Notes: a model not told the origin generated them from the sequence alone. A DNA stretch of 64,000 nt from Flavobacteriales bacterium (GCA_020628935.1 JAHDEG010000011.1:20952-84951), one strand, 5' to 3'; counted from the first letter of the stretch, positions 28,241-37,537 are shown. Translations and numbers: made by a program.

Positions 28241-28248
28241 CAAAAGTA
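28241..28248 (-). promoter_or_regulatory. TAnnTTTG promoter box for queD-folE
   Basis: Minus-strand TACTTTTG, a full match, about 74 bases before the queD start. It lies 8 bases from a divergent TATCTTTA box serving mqnB. Confidence 0.5.
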
Positions 28249-28255
28249 TTCAGTT

Positions 28256-28263
28256 TATCTTTA
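28256..28263 (+). promoter_or_regulatory. Near-consensus promoter box (TATCTTTA) touching the mqnB start
   Basis: TATCTTTACACT ends 4 bases before the mqnB ATG at 28268. If it is the -7 box, transcription would start at about the start codon. Confidence 0.35.
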
Positions 28264-28267
28264 CACT

Positions 28268-28933
28268 ATGGCTATTTTAATAATTTCAGCATCCGCTAAA
28301 GAAATTGAATTTTTACCAGGTGTCAAAAATAAAGAAATTTTAATTGGTGAGGTAACTGACATAAATTCAAACTATAGCCTATTAATTGTTGGAATAGGCA
28401 TTGCATCTGCAACCTATAACCTAACAAAAAACATTAACACCATTAAAGAGTATTCTTTCAAAAAAATACTAAACATAGGTATAGCCGGTTGTTTTAGTAA
28501 AAAAATCTCATTAACTACTGTAGTTCACATATCTAATGATCAGTTTGGCGATTTAGGAGCAGAAGACGGTGATAGTCTCCAAACTGCTTTTGATTTGGGG
28601 TGGGTAAAAAATAATGAATTCCCATTTACTAATTGCAAGTTAAAATTGCTTAATAATGATAACAAAAACATTCAATCTCTAGAAGCTATTACAGTTAACA
28701 AAGGCTCAGGAAGCCAACACACAATAAGTATATTAAAGAATAAGTTTGCTGATGCTCAAATAGAAAGCATGGAAGGAGCCGCTATCGCTTATGTGCTCAT
28801 TAAGGAAGGAATGAATATTCTACAGATAAGAGCAATTTCCAATTATATAGCAACCCGAAATTTTTCTGAGTGGAAAATCACAGAAGCCATTTCCATACTA
28901 AATACATACATTACTAAACAATTTAAACTATGA
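28268..28933 (+). CDS. mqnB: Futalosine hydrolase
   Basis: 221 residues of the nucleoside phosphorylase/hydrolase fold: LLIVGIGIASATYNL, ILNIGIAGCFSKK, DQFGDLGAEDG, VNKGSGSQ and the ribose-binding ESMEGAAIAYV. MqnB cleaves futalosine to dehypoxanthine futalosine in the alternative menaquinone pathway. The adjoining mqnD (4-base overlap ATGA) confirms this over a 5'-methylthioadenosine nucleosidase call. The presence of this route implies that menaquinone is not made by the classical MenF/MenB route. Confidence 0.92.
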   Translation: MAILIISASAKEIEFLPGVKNKEILIGEVTDINSNYSLLIVGIGIASATYNLTKNINTIKEYSFKKILNIGIAGCFSKKISLTTVVHISNDQFGDLGAEDGDSLQTAFDLGWVKNNEFPFTNCKLKLLNNDNKNIQSLEAITVNKGSGSQHTISILKNKFADAQIESMEGAAIAYVLIKEGMNILQIRAISNYIATRNFSEWKITEAISILNTYITKQFKL

Positions 28934-29751
28934 AAATAAGCTTAGGATATTCTCCATGCCCCAACGATACATTTATTTTTCATGCCATAGCAAATAAAAA
29001 AATTGATTTAGAAGGATTAGATTTCAACATCATTTTAGCTGATGTACAAGAACTTAACGAAATGGCAATAGCAAACAAATTAACCGTCACCAAATTAAGT
29101 TACAATGCATATTTTAAAATTCACAACAACTATCAGCTCTTAAAATACGGCAGTGCATTAGGCAAAGCATGCGGACCTTTATTAATAAGTAAATCAGAGC
29201 TAAGTATTGCAAACAAGGATTCGCTAACTGTGGCTGTACCAGGAGAAAATACAACCGCGAATTTTTTACTGAATTTCGCTTACCCAAACCTAAAAAATAA
29301 AAAATTTGTTCTTTTCTCTGATATTGAAAATATGTTACTAAACGAGCAAGTTGATTTAGGTGTTATAATTCATGAGAACAGATTTACATATCAATCAAAA
29401 GGACTTAAATTAGTAAAAGACCTTGGTAAACACTGGGAAGATAATACCTCCTCCCCAATACCTTTAGGAGGAATAGCTATTAAAAGAGATGAGACCAACG
29501 AACTAAAAAATAAAATCTCTAACCTAATAATCAAGAGCATTCAATACGCAAAACAAAATACAGAAGAAACACTAAACTACTGTAAATTGCACGCTCAAGA
29601 AATGAATTACGAAGTTATGAAGCAGCACATTAATTTGTATGTAAATGAGTTCACCGAAAATTTAGGCGATCAAGGAATTAAAGCAATTGAATTAATGGGC
29701 TCTAAAGTTTTGAATACCAACTCGTTCGATTTACCTTTGATTTATAATTAA
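28930..29751 (+). CDS. mqnD: 1,4-dihydroxy-6-naphthoate synthase
   Basis: 273 residues with a periplasmic-binding-protein-like fold. It begins ISLGYSPCPNDTFIFHAIAN and includes VTKLSYNAYF, GSALGKACGPLLIS, VAVPGENTTANFLL, DLGVIIHENRFTY and SPIPLGGIAIKRD, characteristic of MqnD. It converts cyclic dehypoxanthine futalosine to 1,4-dihydroxy-6-naphthoate. Translation is coupled to mqnB. mqnA, mqnC and mqnE are not in the window. Confidence 0.95.
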   Translation: MKISLGYSPCPNDTFIFHAIANKKIDLEGLDFNIILADVQELNEMAIANKLTVTKLSYNAYFKIHNNYQLLKYGSALGKACGPLLISKSELSIANKDSLTVAVPGENTTANFLLNFAYPNLKNKKFVLFSDIENMLLNEQVDLGVIIHENRFTYQSKGLKLVKDLGKHWEDNTSSPIPLGGIAIKRDETNELKNKISNLIIKSIQYAKQNTEETLNYCKLHAQEMNYEVMKQHINLYVNEFTENLGDQGIKAIELMGSKVLNTNSFDLPLIYN

Positions 29752-29759
29752 GAATAACA

Positions 29760-30719
29760 ATGATTGTCGTAACCGGAGCCGCAGGATTTATAGCCAGCAA
29801 TTTAGTTAAAAAGCTAAATTCTGAAGGATATAAAGACATCATATTAGTTGATGATTTTTCCAATCTAGAAAAAGAAAATAATCACAATACAGTAACATAC
29901 ACAAAAAAAGTAGACCGCGACATTTTTATTGAATGGATAAATTCCAATTATGAGCACATTCAATTTATATTTCACTTAGGTGCAAGAACAGACACTACAG
30001 AATTTGATTACGCTATATTTGAAAAACTAAACGTAAATTATTCTAAAGACATTTGGAATAAATGTTGCGAATTTGCAATACCATTAGTTTATGCATCGTC
30101 AGCAGCAACCTACGGTGATGGCTCACTTGGGTATGATGATAATCACGAAATAATTGATAGATTACAGCCACTTAATCCCTACGGTGAGTCGAAAAATGAA
30201 TTTGACAAATGGGCATTAAAGCAAGATAAAAAACCTTTTTTTTGGGCAGGACTAAAATTCTTCAATGTATACGGTCCTGGAGAATCTCATAAAAAAAGAA
30301 TGGCTTCAGTGGTACTTCATGCACACAAGCAGATAAAGCAAAACGGAATTGTTAAACTTTTTCGATCACACAACGAAAAATATAATGATGGAGAGCAACT
30401 TAGAGACTTCATTTACGTTAAAGACATAGCCGATGTGTGTGTATTCTTACTTGAAAACCGGAAGCATTCAGGCATATATAACTTAGGAACTGGAAAAGCT
30501 CAAACATTTAAAAACTTAGCCGAAGCTACATTCAGAGCTTTAAACAAACCCGTAAATATTGAGTACGTTGATATTCCAAAAGATATTAGAGATAAGTACC
30601 AATATTTTACGGAAGCAAACATGAATAAATTAAGAAGCATTGGTTACCATAAGTCTTTTAACAACCTTGAACAAGGAGTTTCAGATTACGTGACTAATTA
30701 CCTAGAAAGCGAATTATGA
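29760..30719 (+). CDS. hldD: ADP-L-glycero-D-manno-heptose 6-epimerase
   Basis: 319 residues, extended SDR fold. It has the NADP-binding VVTGAAGFIASNLVKKLN, the catalytic Ser in ASSAATYGDGSLGY and Tyr/Lys in NPYGESKNEFDKWA, and HldD/RfaD-specific HLGARTDTTEFDY. It epimerises ADP-D-glycero-D-manno-heptose to the L-glycero form for lipopolysaccharide core. It is 8 bases after mqnD and overlaps the pseudouridine synthase gene by 4 bases. Confidence 0.92.
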   Translation: MIVVTGAAGFIASNLVKKLNSEGYKDIILVDDFSNLEKENNHNTVTYTKKVDRDIFIEWINSNYEHIQFIFHLGARTDTTEFDYAIFEKLNVNYSKDIWNKCCEFAIPLVYASSAATYGDGSLGYDDNHEIIDRLQPLNPYGESKNEFDKWALKQDKKPFFWAGLKFFNVYGPGESHKKRMASVVLHAHKQIKQNGIVKLFRSHNEKYNDGEQLRDFIYVKDIADVCVFLLENRKHSGIYNLGTGKAQTFKNLAEATFRALNKPVNIEYVDIPKDIRDKYQYFTEANMNKLRSIGYHKSFNNLEQGVSDYVTNYLESEL

Positions 30720-31762
30720 AAGGGAGAGAAAGAAGTAAAAACAATCCTAGAGAAGACAAAAAATCTAGTTCAACTAGATTTTCTAAGAAAAAAGGAGACG
30801 GCAAATTCAACTCATCAAATAAAGATGAAAAAGCAAGTAAATTTGGTGACAGAAAATTTGGATCCAAAACCTCCAATAACGAACAAAGTAAATTTGGAAG
30901 AAAAAAATTCAATACTCAAAAAAGAGACGACAAACCAGGTAGTAAGTTTGGAGATAGAAATGAGCAAGAGTATATCCCTACAAAAAAATACAAGTCGAAC
31001 AGCAAAAAAAGAGTAACAGATAAAACAACTAAAAAAGGAGAGTCTGACGGAACCACCAGACTTAATAAATACATTGCAAATGCTGGTATTAGCTCAAGAA
31101 GAGAAGCTGATGTTTTAATTGCTACCGGCACTGTACAGGTAAATGGCGTTGTTATAACTGAAATGGGTTATAAAGTAAAGCCTGGAGATAAAGTTGTGTA
31201 TGCAGGAGAAAAAATAAAAAATGAAAAACTAGTCTATTTACTCCTCAACAAACCAAAAGATCATATAACAACTTCAAAAGACCCCCAAAACAGGCGTACA
31301 GTATTACAATTGGTAGATAAAGCCTGCAAAGAAAGAATTTATCCAGTAGGCCGACTTGATAGAAACACAACAGGACTTCTATTACTGACAAATGATGGTG
31401 ATTTAACTAAAACATTAACTCATCCTAAACATGGTGTGAAAAAGATCTACCATGTTGTTGTAGATAAAGCTTTATCAAAAGGAGACATTTTACAACTACA
31501 AAAAGGAGTTAAGCTAGAGGATGGCATAGTAAAAGCTGATAAAGCAAGTTTTATAGAGGGAAAGAGCAATAGAAAAGAAATAGGAATTGAGCTTCATTCA
31601 GGCAAAAACCGAGTTATTAGAAGAATGATGGAAGCTTTAGGCTACAATGTAACAAAACTCGATAGAGTTTATTTTGCTGGATTAACAAAAAAAGGAATTG
31701 AGCGAGGAAAATTCCGTTTTTTATCTGAAAAAGAAGTTCAATACTTAAAATTACAAGGCTAG
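30716..31762 (+). CDS. rluB: RluB-type 23S rRNA pseudouridine synthase with long basic N-terminal tail
   Basis: 348 residues. The first ~112 are Lys/Arg/Ser/Asn-rich, low-complexity and probably disordered (several KFG-type repeats). The S4 RNA-binding domain follows (TRLNKYIANAGISSRREADV, ~113-175), then the RsuA/RluB catalytic domain with Asp in YPVGRLDRNTTGLLLLTNDG and the C-terminal SGKNRVIRRMMEALGY. It isomerises a uridine in helix 89 of 23S rRNA. RsuA is excluded by the RluB-like sequence, though not decisively. The start overlaps the hldD stop. Confidence 0.87.
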   Translation: MKGRERSKNNPREDKKSSSTRFSKKKGDGKFNSSNKDEKASKFGDRKFGSKTSNNEQSKFGRKKFNTQKRDDKPGSKFGDRNEQEYIPTKKYKSNSKKRVTDKTTKKGESDGTTRLNKYIANAGISSRREADVLIATGTVQVNGVVITEMGYKVKPGDKVVYAGEKIKNEKLVYLLLNKPKDHITTSKDPQNRRTVLQLVDKACKERIYPVGRLDRNTTGLLLLTNDGDLTKTLTHPKHGVKKIYHVVVDKALSKGDILQLQKGVKLEDGIVKADKASFIEGKSNRKEIGIELHSGKNRVIRRMMEALGYNVTKLDRVYFAGLTKKGIERGKFRFLSEKEVQYLKLQG

Positions 31763-31778
31763 AATTTTCATGCCTTGT
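31753..31778 (+). terminator. Possible weak terminator at the rluB stop codon
   Basis: ACAAGGC (31753-31759) and GCCTTGT (31772-31778) form a 7-bp stem with a 12-base loop that contains the TAG stop, followed by a mixed T/A run. It is weak for an intrinsic terminator. Confidence 0.3.
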
Positions 31779-31787
31779 TTAAAAGTT

Positions 31788-31795
31788 TATATTTG
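31788..31795 (+). promoter_or_regulatory. TAnnTTTG promoter box for the YfiR-TPR-SpoIIE operon
   Basis: TATATTTG, a full match, ends 9 bases before the ATG at 31805. Confidence 0.55.
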
Positions 31796-31804
31796 AAATA
31801 ATAA

Positions 31805-32335
31805 ATGCGCAAAACCCTATCATACATTAAACAAATATCACTCTTCGTGGTAATGTTGTTTGCCGTTCTGAGTTTTCAGAACCAGTATGATACCAATGCA
31901 AAAATTAAAAGTTTGTTCATTTATAACTTTGCAAAGTATATTGAGTGGCCTAGCTCTTACAAGCAAGGTGATTTTATAATTGGTATTCTTGGAGATCACC
32001 CTGTATATAAAGAGCTCAATAATATGGCACAAACTAAAAAAGTTTTCGATCAGCCAATTCAAGTAATAAAGTTTAGTAATGTAAATGAAATTCAAAAATG
32101 CCATATGCTTATAATACCTAGGCAAATGACCTCAAAAATATCGCAATCTAAAGCTAAAATTCAGCCCTACAATACGCTTTTGGTAACAGAAAAAATAGGT
32201 GTGGGAAAATCATCAGACATTAATTTCGTTATCTCCGAAAACAAGCAAAAGTTTGAACTGAATCAAAATAACTTAGCTAAGAAAGACTTAAAAGTAAGCA
32301 ACAACCTTGTATCACTAGCAATTGCAGTAAAATAA
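31805..32335 (+). CDS. YfiR-like (DUF4154) periplasmic protein
   Basis: 176 residues. A hydrophobic N-terminal export signal (ISLFVVMLFAVLSFQ) is followed by a DUF4154/YfiR domain with the family opening IKSLFIYNFAKYIEWPS, then GDFIIGILGDHP and MLIIPRQM, and NLVSLAIAVK at the end. In Pseudomonas YfiR is a periplasmic inhibitor of the YfiN cyclase; in Bacteroidota it usually sits with sensor proteins. Here it directly precedes a TPR protein and a HAMP-SpoIIE phosphatase, with no GGDEF domain visible. It probably acts as a periplasmic input or modulator. Confidence 0.8.
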   Translation: MRKTLSYIKQISLFVVMLFAVLSFQNQYDTNAKIKSLFIYNFAKYIEWPSSYKQGDFIIGILGDHPVYKELNNMAQTKKVFDQPIQVIKFSNVNEIQKCHMLIIPRQMTSKISQSKAKIQPYNTLLVTEKIGVGKSSDINFVISENKQKFELNQNNLAKKDLKVSNNLVSLAIAVK

Positions 32336-33226
32336 ATGGATATTAAAAAACATATAATATTAATCTTCTTTGCATTTACTTGCTTGGCTCCCTCCTTTGG
32401 CCAAGCGAGTAAAATAAAGCAAGCATTAGACTTGTTTAAGCAAAGTAAATTAGATTCGGCTGGTTTAATTATAGATCAAGCGATTGAGAATGAAGAAACA
32501 AAAGAAAAGTCATCTACCTATTACTATGCAGGTATTATTTATAAGGAGAAGTACAATAAGCAGCAAAAAGATGACAAAGCTTCGCCAGCTAGAGATAAAG
32601 CTATAGAGTACTTTAATACATTTTTGAAACTAAATGAAGATGAAAAATTAGTTCCCCCCATTAAAAAAAGTATCGACTATTTAATTAACACTATTTATAA
32701 CGATGCTGTGGTACTATTAAATACTGAAACCTATGATCAATCTATAACTCTTTTTGAAAAATATAAAAAACTGCAGGCATACGCAGATCCTACTAAAGAC
32801 ATCAATAAAATCAACATTCAATATAATTTAGTATTAGGTCAGGTATACTCAGATTTATACGACAAAAACGAAGAAAATAAAACTGAATTCTTCGAAAAAA
32901 CAGCAAATACTTATTTAAAAGTGTTACAAGATGACCCTGAAAACTGGGGAGCTAATTATAATTTAGGCATTCATTACTATAATGAAGCTGTAAACAGAAT
33001 TAAAGCTTTAGAATATGATGTAGATTTAGTAACTCTAGATATGCTAGAAGGCGAATACATTGGGCTTTTTAAAATGGCCTTGCCCTACATGCAAAAAGCT
33101 TATCAAATGAATCCAAACAGAAAGGAAACAATCATAGGACTATCTGGTATTTATTACAGCCTTAAAGACTATGACAGGTCAGACGAATACACTGAGAAAT
33201 TAAAGAAACTAGAGGAAGAAAAATAG
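32336..33226 (+). CDS. Periplasmic TPR-repeat protein
   Basis: 296 residues. It has a signal peptide (KHIILIFFAFTCLAPSFGQ) and helical repeats consistent with TPRs (for example DLFKQSKLDSAGLIIDQAIE, DPENWGANYNLGIHYYNEAV and SGIYYSLKDYDRSDEYTEKL). TPR proteins are scaffolds. It begins immediately after the YfiR-like stop codon and ends 12 bases before the SpoIIE phosphatase, so the three form one operon. A partner function with the YfiR-like protein or the sensor loop of the phosphatase is inferred from context. Confidence 0.8.
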   Translation: MDIKKHIILIFFAFTCLAPSFGQASKIKQALDLFKQSKLDSAGLIIDQAIENEETKEKSSTYYYAGIIYKEKYNKQQKDDKASPARDKAIEYFNTFLKLNEDEKLVPPIKKSIDYLINTIYNDAVVLLNTETYDQSITLFEKYKKLQAYADPTKDINKINIQYNLVLGQVYSDLYDKNEENKTEFFEKTANTYLKVLQDDPENWGANYNLGIHYYNEAVNRIKALEYDVDLVTLDMLEGEYIGLFKMALPYMQKAYQMNPNRKETIIGLSGIYYSLKDYDRSDEYTEKLKKLEEEK

Positions 33227-33238
33227 GCCAATATATTT

Positions 33239-35011
33239 ATGGATAAATTAAAATTTTCTATAAGTTGGATTATTGGCGTTGGTTTTGGCGTATTAATCCT
33301 ATTTATACTTTTTGTTAACCTTAAAACAGTTCTAACCCTAGAGGATAGTACTAAAGTAAATAAAGAAATTGTGGAGGTTCACTCCCCTTCTGTAGATGCA
33401 CTCCAAGAGCTAAAAATTCAAATTCTACAATCAAAAGCTTTAATAAATCATTGGGTAAATAGCGATTTGGACATCAGAGATGCCAATAAACAAGAACTTA
33501 TTAAGTTAATTGAAAACAGTTATCCTGAACTTAAAGACAAAATTTATACCATCTCACAAAGATGGAGCCGAGAAGACATTTTAAGCATTGATGAAATTTT
33601 CTCTCAAGTGGGGCTTTTATTTTCTAATCACGAAGTCATTAAACAATCACTACAGTCAACTGAAGATTATAGAGACCCCTTTTTACTATTCACTGCTCAA
33701 GATTATATTGCTGAGCAAGGCGAAATAACTGTTAAAACAAATCAAATTATTGAGTTACTAGATAAACTAATAGCTGTACAGAGAGATTATACTAAAAAAG
33801 ATACTAAAGAAATGGTTAGATCTTTTGCCGATCTTGAGTTCTTTGCAAGAGATTTAGGTATTGTAATTATACTTTTAGGTATAATTATAGCATTTTTAAC
33901 CATCAGATCAATTGTTAGACCCGTTACTGAAGTCAAAAACCAACTCATACAATTAGGAAAGGGTATTATCCCAGAGAAAAAAATGAAACCAAGAGGTAAA
34001 GAGATTGGTGAAATGGCAAAAGCTCTCAACCAGCTATTAGACGGTTTTACAAGAACAAAAGAGTTTGCAACTCAAGTAGGTTCTGGAAATTTCCATGCTA
34101 ATTATGAACCACTAAGCGATCAAGATACCCTTGGCCATTCATTGCTACGAATGAGGCAGGACTTGCATGAACTAACCAGTGATCTCGAACAAAAAGTACT
34201 CGTTAGAACCGAAAAAATTGGCGAGCAGAAAAAAGAGATTGAGGTACTACTAAAACACACTACAGATAGTATTGTGTATGCAAAACGTATACAAGAAGCA
34301 ATATTACCATCAGACCAATATGTAAGAAACGTACTTCCCGACTCCTTTTTCTTCTACATCCCTAAAGACATTGTTAGTGGTGATTTTTATTGGGTGCATA
34401 ACGAAGGAGATGAAGTGTTTTTTGGAGCAATAGATTGTACAGGCCATGGTGTACCGGGTGCATTCATGACAATTATTGGACACAACGGATTAGCGAGAGC
34501 CGTACGACAAGTCGAGAACCTAACTCCAGCCAAAATTTTAGATGTCCTAAATCAAGAAGTACAAGCTACATTTGAGCAAGCAGGTGATGGCGCATCAATA
34601 AAAGATGGTATGGACGCAGCCATTTGCTCAATAAATAACAAAACTCTAGAACTGCAATACGCAGGAGCCTATAACCCTCTATTTTACGTAAGAAATAACG
34701 AATTACATGAGATAAGAGCTGATAAGTTTCCGGTTGGCGCACAGTACACCGATGAGAAAAAGCATTTTACTAACCACTCTATTCAACTCCAAAAAGATGA
34801 TGTTGTGTATATATTTTCAGATGGTTATGCCGATCAATTTGGAGGACCAAGAGGAAAAAAATTCATGTATCGAAAATTCAGAGAATTACTCATTAACTCA
34901 CATCATTTACACATGAGTAAGCAAGAGCAAATATTAAGAAAAGAATTTCTGGCTTGGAAAGGCGACCTCGAACAAGTGGATGATATTTTAGTCATAGGCT
35001 TAAGAGTCTAA
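33239..35011 (+). CDS. Membrane PP2C/SpoIIE phosphatase with HAMP domain
   Basis: 590 residues. TM1 (~10-29) and TM2 (~205-226) enclose a ~175-residue helical periplasmic sensor region. A HAMP domain (~227-280) and a coiled coil follow (to ~345). The SpoIIE phosphatase domain opens KRIQEAILPSDQYV and has the metal-binding DIVSGDFYWVH, AIDCTGHGVPGAFM, DGMDAAIC and FSDGYADQFGG. It should dephosphorylate a Ser/Thr phosphoprotein such as an anti-anti-sigma factor, under periplasmic control. No STAS or anti-sigma gene adjoins it, so the target must be elsewhere. Confidence 0.9.
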   Translation: MDKLKFSISWIIGVGFGVLILFILFVNLKTVLTLEDSTKVNKEIVEVHSPSVDALQELKIQILQSKALINHWVNSDLDIRDANKQELIKLIENSYPELKDKIYTISQRWSREDILSIDEIFSQVGLLFSNHEVIKQSLQSTEDYRDPFLLFTAQDYIAEQGEITVKTNQIIELLDKLIAVQRDYTKKDTKEMVRSFADLEFFARDLGIVIILLGIIIAFLTIRSIVRPVTEVKNQLIQLGKGIIPEKKMKPRGKEIGEMAKALNQLLDGFTRTKEFATQVGSGNFHANYEPLSDQDTLGHSLLRMRQDLHELTSDLEQKVLVRTEKIGEQKKEIEVLLKHTTDSIVYAKRIQEAILPSDQYVRNVLPDSFFFYIPKDIVSGDFYWVHNEGDEVFFGAIDCTGHGVPGAFMTIIGHNGLARAVRQVENLTPAKILDVLNQEVQATFEQAGDGASIKDGMDAAICSINNKTLELQYAGAYNPLFYVRNNELHEIRADKFPVGAQYTDEKKHFTNHSIQLQKDDVVYIFSDGYADQFGGPRGKKFMYRKFRELLINSHHLHMSKQEQILRKEFLAWKGDLEQVDDILVIGLRV

Positions 35012-35075
35012 CTAAATACAATTTTTTAAAGAAATAAATTATTTATTATCTTAAAAAGAAACGTGCTCTAATTAA

Positions 35076-36863
35076 ATGAAACTGAAACTATCCATATTAT
35101 TTACTATAACCGCACTATTGAGTGTCCATAATTTAATTGCGCAAAACTATGTAAATAATACTGGAGGTGACATTTTTGTATCAAATGGAGCATTGCTTCA
35201 TATTAATGGAGGCATTACGAACAGCGGCATAGCAGCATCAATAACCAATAATGGAACCTTACAAGTAAAAAATGCTGATACACCCGGCAATATTAATCTA
35301 ACCAACAGCTCATCCATGCTTGGTGAAGGGCAATATAGGCTAGAAGGTGACTGGGTAAATAATGCAAACTTTATTTCCGGAGGAGCGAATAATCAAAGTG
35401 AAGTAGTATTTGATGGAGATAATCAAAAAATTAGTGGACCAGTAATTACTTCATTTTACGATTTAGAAATGGGAAATAGTGCTACTATTAAAACATTAGA
35501 AATAAATACCCGAGTAAAAAACACCCTTAACCTTAACAATAATGAATTACAGGTAGGTAATTATTCTCTAGTAGTTGAAAACCCAGCAGTAAATGCAATC
35601 TTATACGATAATATTTTCCAAGACGAAGGCTTTGTTTCAACAGATTTAGGAGGTAGATTAGCAAGATTTACAAATAGCTCAATAGAATATTTATTCCCAA
35701 TGGGTTCAGGTTTAGGAACAAAAAGGTATAGAAAAATTGAAATCACTCCAGATGGTTTAGCACCAGATACCTTCTCTGTAACATTTAAAAATAACGATCC
35801 AACTTTAGATGGATTTAACAAAGACAATATCGATAGTCAGATATGTGCCGTTAACCCCAGTTATTATCACATAATTCAACCAAGTGGGAACTCCACTGCA
35901 TCTATAGAATATTATTTTGATCCAATCAATGATGGAGCCAATTTTCAACATATTTCACAGTGGAATATCCCTCAAAATAATATTTGGAACAACATTAATC
36001 AATCAATCGCGTCCGTAACCGCAGGTAACTACCTCTCTATTAAACTTTTAAACTGGAGTACCTATACAAATCCTGAATTTATTTTAAGCCTAAAACAACA
36101 ATCGGCTCCCAATATTACAGGCCCTTCATTCATTTGCTATGGCCTCGATAGCCTAATATTTAACGCAATTGGCTCTACAGCACCTTACGAATGGAATTTC
36201 CCGCCCGGAGTAAATATATTATCAAACCCTGACTCCAGTACCGTTTTAGTAAATTGGGGGTATGCGGCAGACACTGTTTTCGTGCAAGGTAACGCAACAA
36301 GCTTATGCCCATCTTCCCCAGGTAATTTTCCGGTATTAGCAAGCAATTTATTAAACACAAATTTTACAACAGATAGCAATTATACGTTGGCACAACAACC
36401 AGTAATTTTCACTGATGTGAGTACAAGTAATATAAATTATTGGCAATGGCAATTTGGTGATAGCACAACAAGTAACGAGCAAAATCCCATTCACATATAT
36501 GCCCAACCAGGCGAGTATACAGTAATATTTACAGGCAAAGATTCAACTGGCTGCGGAGACACCTCAATGACAACAGTATTTGTTGATGAGTACATCGAAT
36601 TCCCCAACGTTTTTAGCCCCAATGGAGATGGCCTTAACGACAATTTTACCATACCATTTGCCGTTAAAGACGGGGAGTATTTATTAAGCGTTTACAACAG
36701 ATACGGCCAATTATTATTTCAATCACCCTCCTACCAATTAACCTGGGACGGTACAGCAAACTCCGGTCAGCAGGCCCCAGACGGCACCTACTACTACAAA
36801 CTTGACGCTCTTACTCCCGAAAAAAAGTACAATCGCGCAGGTTACATTACACTGGTTAGGTAA
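35076..36863 (+). CDS. Secreted PKD-domain protein with CHU_C (T9SS type B) C-terminus
   Basis: 595 residues. It has a signal peptide (LSILFTITALLSVHNLIAQ), a repetitive beta-rich region (~25-330), a linker, a PKD domain (~435-505; WQWQFGDSTTSNEQNPIHIY) and the gliding-motility-associated C-terminal domain (VFSPNGDGLNDNFTIP, VYNRYGQLLFQS and DGTYYYKLDA, ending in GYITLVR). This is the T9SS type B signal that anchors or releases cargo at the surface. Its function is unknown. A dispersed repeat starts 3 bases after its stop. Confidence 0.88.
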   Translation: MKLKLSILFTITALLSVHNLIAQNYVNNTGGDIFVSNGALLHINGGITNSGIAASITNNGTLQVKNADTPGNINLTNSSSMLGEGQYRLEGDWVNNANFISGGANNQSEVVFDGDNQKISGPVITSFYDLEMGNSATIKTLEINTRVKNTLNLNNNELQVGNYSLVVENPAVNAILYDNIFQDEGFVSTDLGGRLARFTNSSIEYLFPMGSGLGTKRYRKIEITPDGLAPDTFSVTFKNNDPTLDGFNKDNIDSQICAVNPSYYHIIQPSGNSTASIEYYFDPINDGANFQHISQWNIPQNNIWNNINQSIASVTAGNYLSIKLLNWSTYTNPEFILSLKQQSAPNITGPSFICYGLDSLIFNAIGSTAPYEWNFPPGVNILSNPDSSTVLVNWGYAADTVFVQGNATSLCPSSPGNFPVLASNLLNTNFTTDSNYTLAQQPVIFTDVSTSNINYWQWQFGDSTTSNEQNPIHIYAQPGEYTVIFTGKDSTGCGDTSMTTVFVDEYIEFPNVFSPNGDGLNDNFTIPFAVKDGEYLLSVYNRYGQLLFQSPSYQLTWDGTANSGQQAPDGTYYYKLDALTPEKKYNRAGYITLVR

Positions 36864-36866
36864 AAC

Positions 36867-36960
36867 TTGGGCGTTCCCCTTAAAAACGGGTCGCGCTATC
36901 ACTCATACGCTTCATTCCGCAAAAGCTACATTGCAGGGTAATCCGTTCTATCACTAACGC
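36867..36960 (+). repeat. Dispersed ~95-bp repeat, copy B
   Basis: It begins TTGGGCGTTCCCC directly after the stop codon of the CHU_C-domain gene, continues TTAAAAACGGGTCGCGCTATC, and ends CCGTTCTATCACTAACGC. It shares the head, the GGGTCGC core and the CTAACG tail with copy A at 20066. The spacer between the CCCC and GGG arms is shorter than in copy A. Confidence 0.7.
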
Positions 36961-37120
36961 AATAAGCTATAATAACTACTAGTTAAAGTATCACTTTTTA
37001 TAATTCATTACTCTAAATTAAACTAAACTCATTATACAATTTTATCTATATTAGTTAAAATGCTTTATTGTGCTCCACCAATAGATTTTGTATAAATACC
37101 TAGTACTAAAAACTTAAATC

Positions 37121-37453
37121 ATGAAAGAAGAAAAAAAGCAAGAAATATTCACCAAGTTTTACGAAAACGTGAATATGGCTCCATCCGAACTTGAGAAATG
37201 GCTTGAAACTGACAAATCAAAATCAGTTGGTCAGGATAGTGGTAACAGAGAATCTATTGGACATAAAAGTGGTAAAAAGATTATAGAAATAAAAAACACT
37301 AAAAAATCTGAGTTGACCAATGAAAATTACGAGCATATGAAAAAAGTAAACTCTTATATAGCCAGACACACAGCTCAAAAACCTGATGGGGATATAGAAG
37401 AATCTAATTGGAGGTATTCACTAAAAAACTGGGGGCACGATCCCTTAAAATAA
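37121..37453 (+). CDS. DUF3140 family protein
   Basis: 110 residues, charged and without membrane segments. The pattern FYENVNMAPSELEKWLETDKS, GHKSGKKIIEI and MKKVNSYIARHTAQKP, followed by NWRYSLKNWGHDP, matches DUF3140, which is often annotated as possibly DNA-binding. It is a small soluble protein with no known reaction. It sits in an accessory-looking stretch between the dispersed repeat and a rhodanese relic. Confidence 0.8.
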   Translation: MKEEKKQEIFTKFYENVNMAPSELEKWLETDKSKSVGQDSGNRESIGHKSGKKIIEIKNTKKSELTNENYEHMKKVNSYIARHTAQKPDGDIEESNWRYSLKNWGHDPLK

Positions 37454-37537
37454 ATCTCATGATTTTTAGTTGAAAAAGTCCAACTTCCTAACAACTACCA
37501 AGATGGAACTATTTAAAAAAGAGAATACTCTAGAGAA

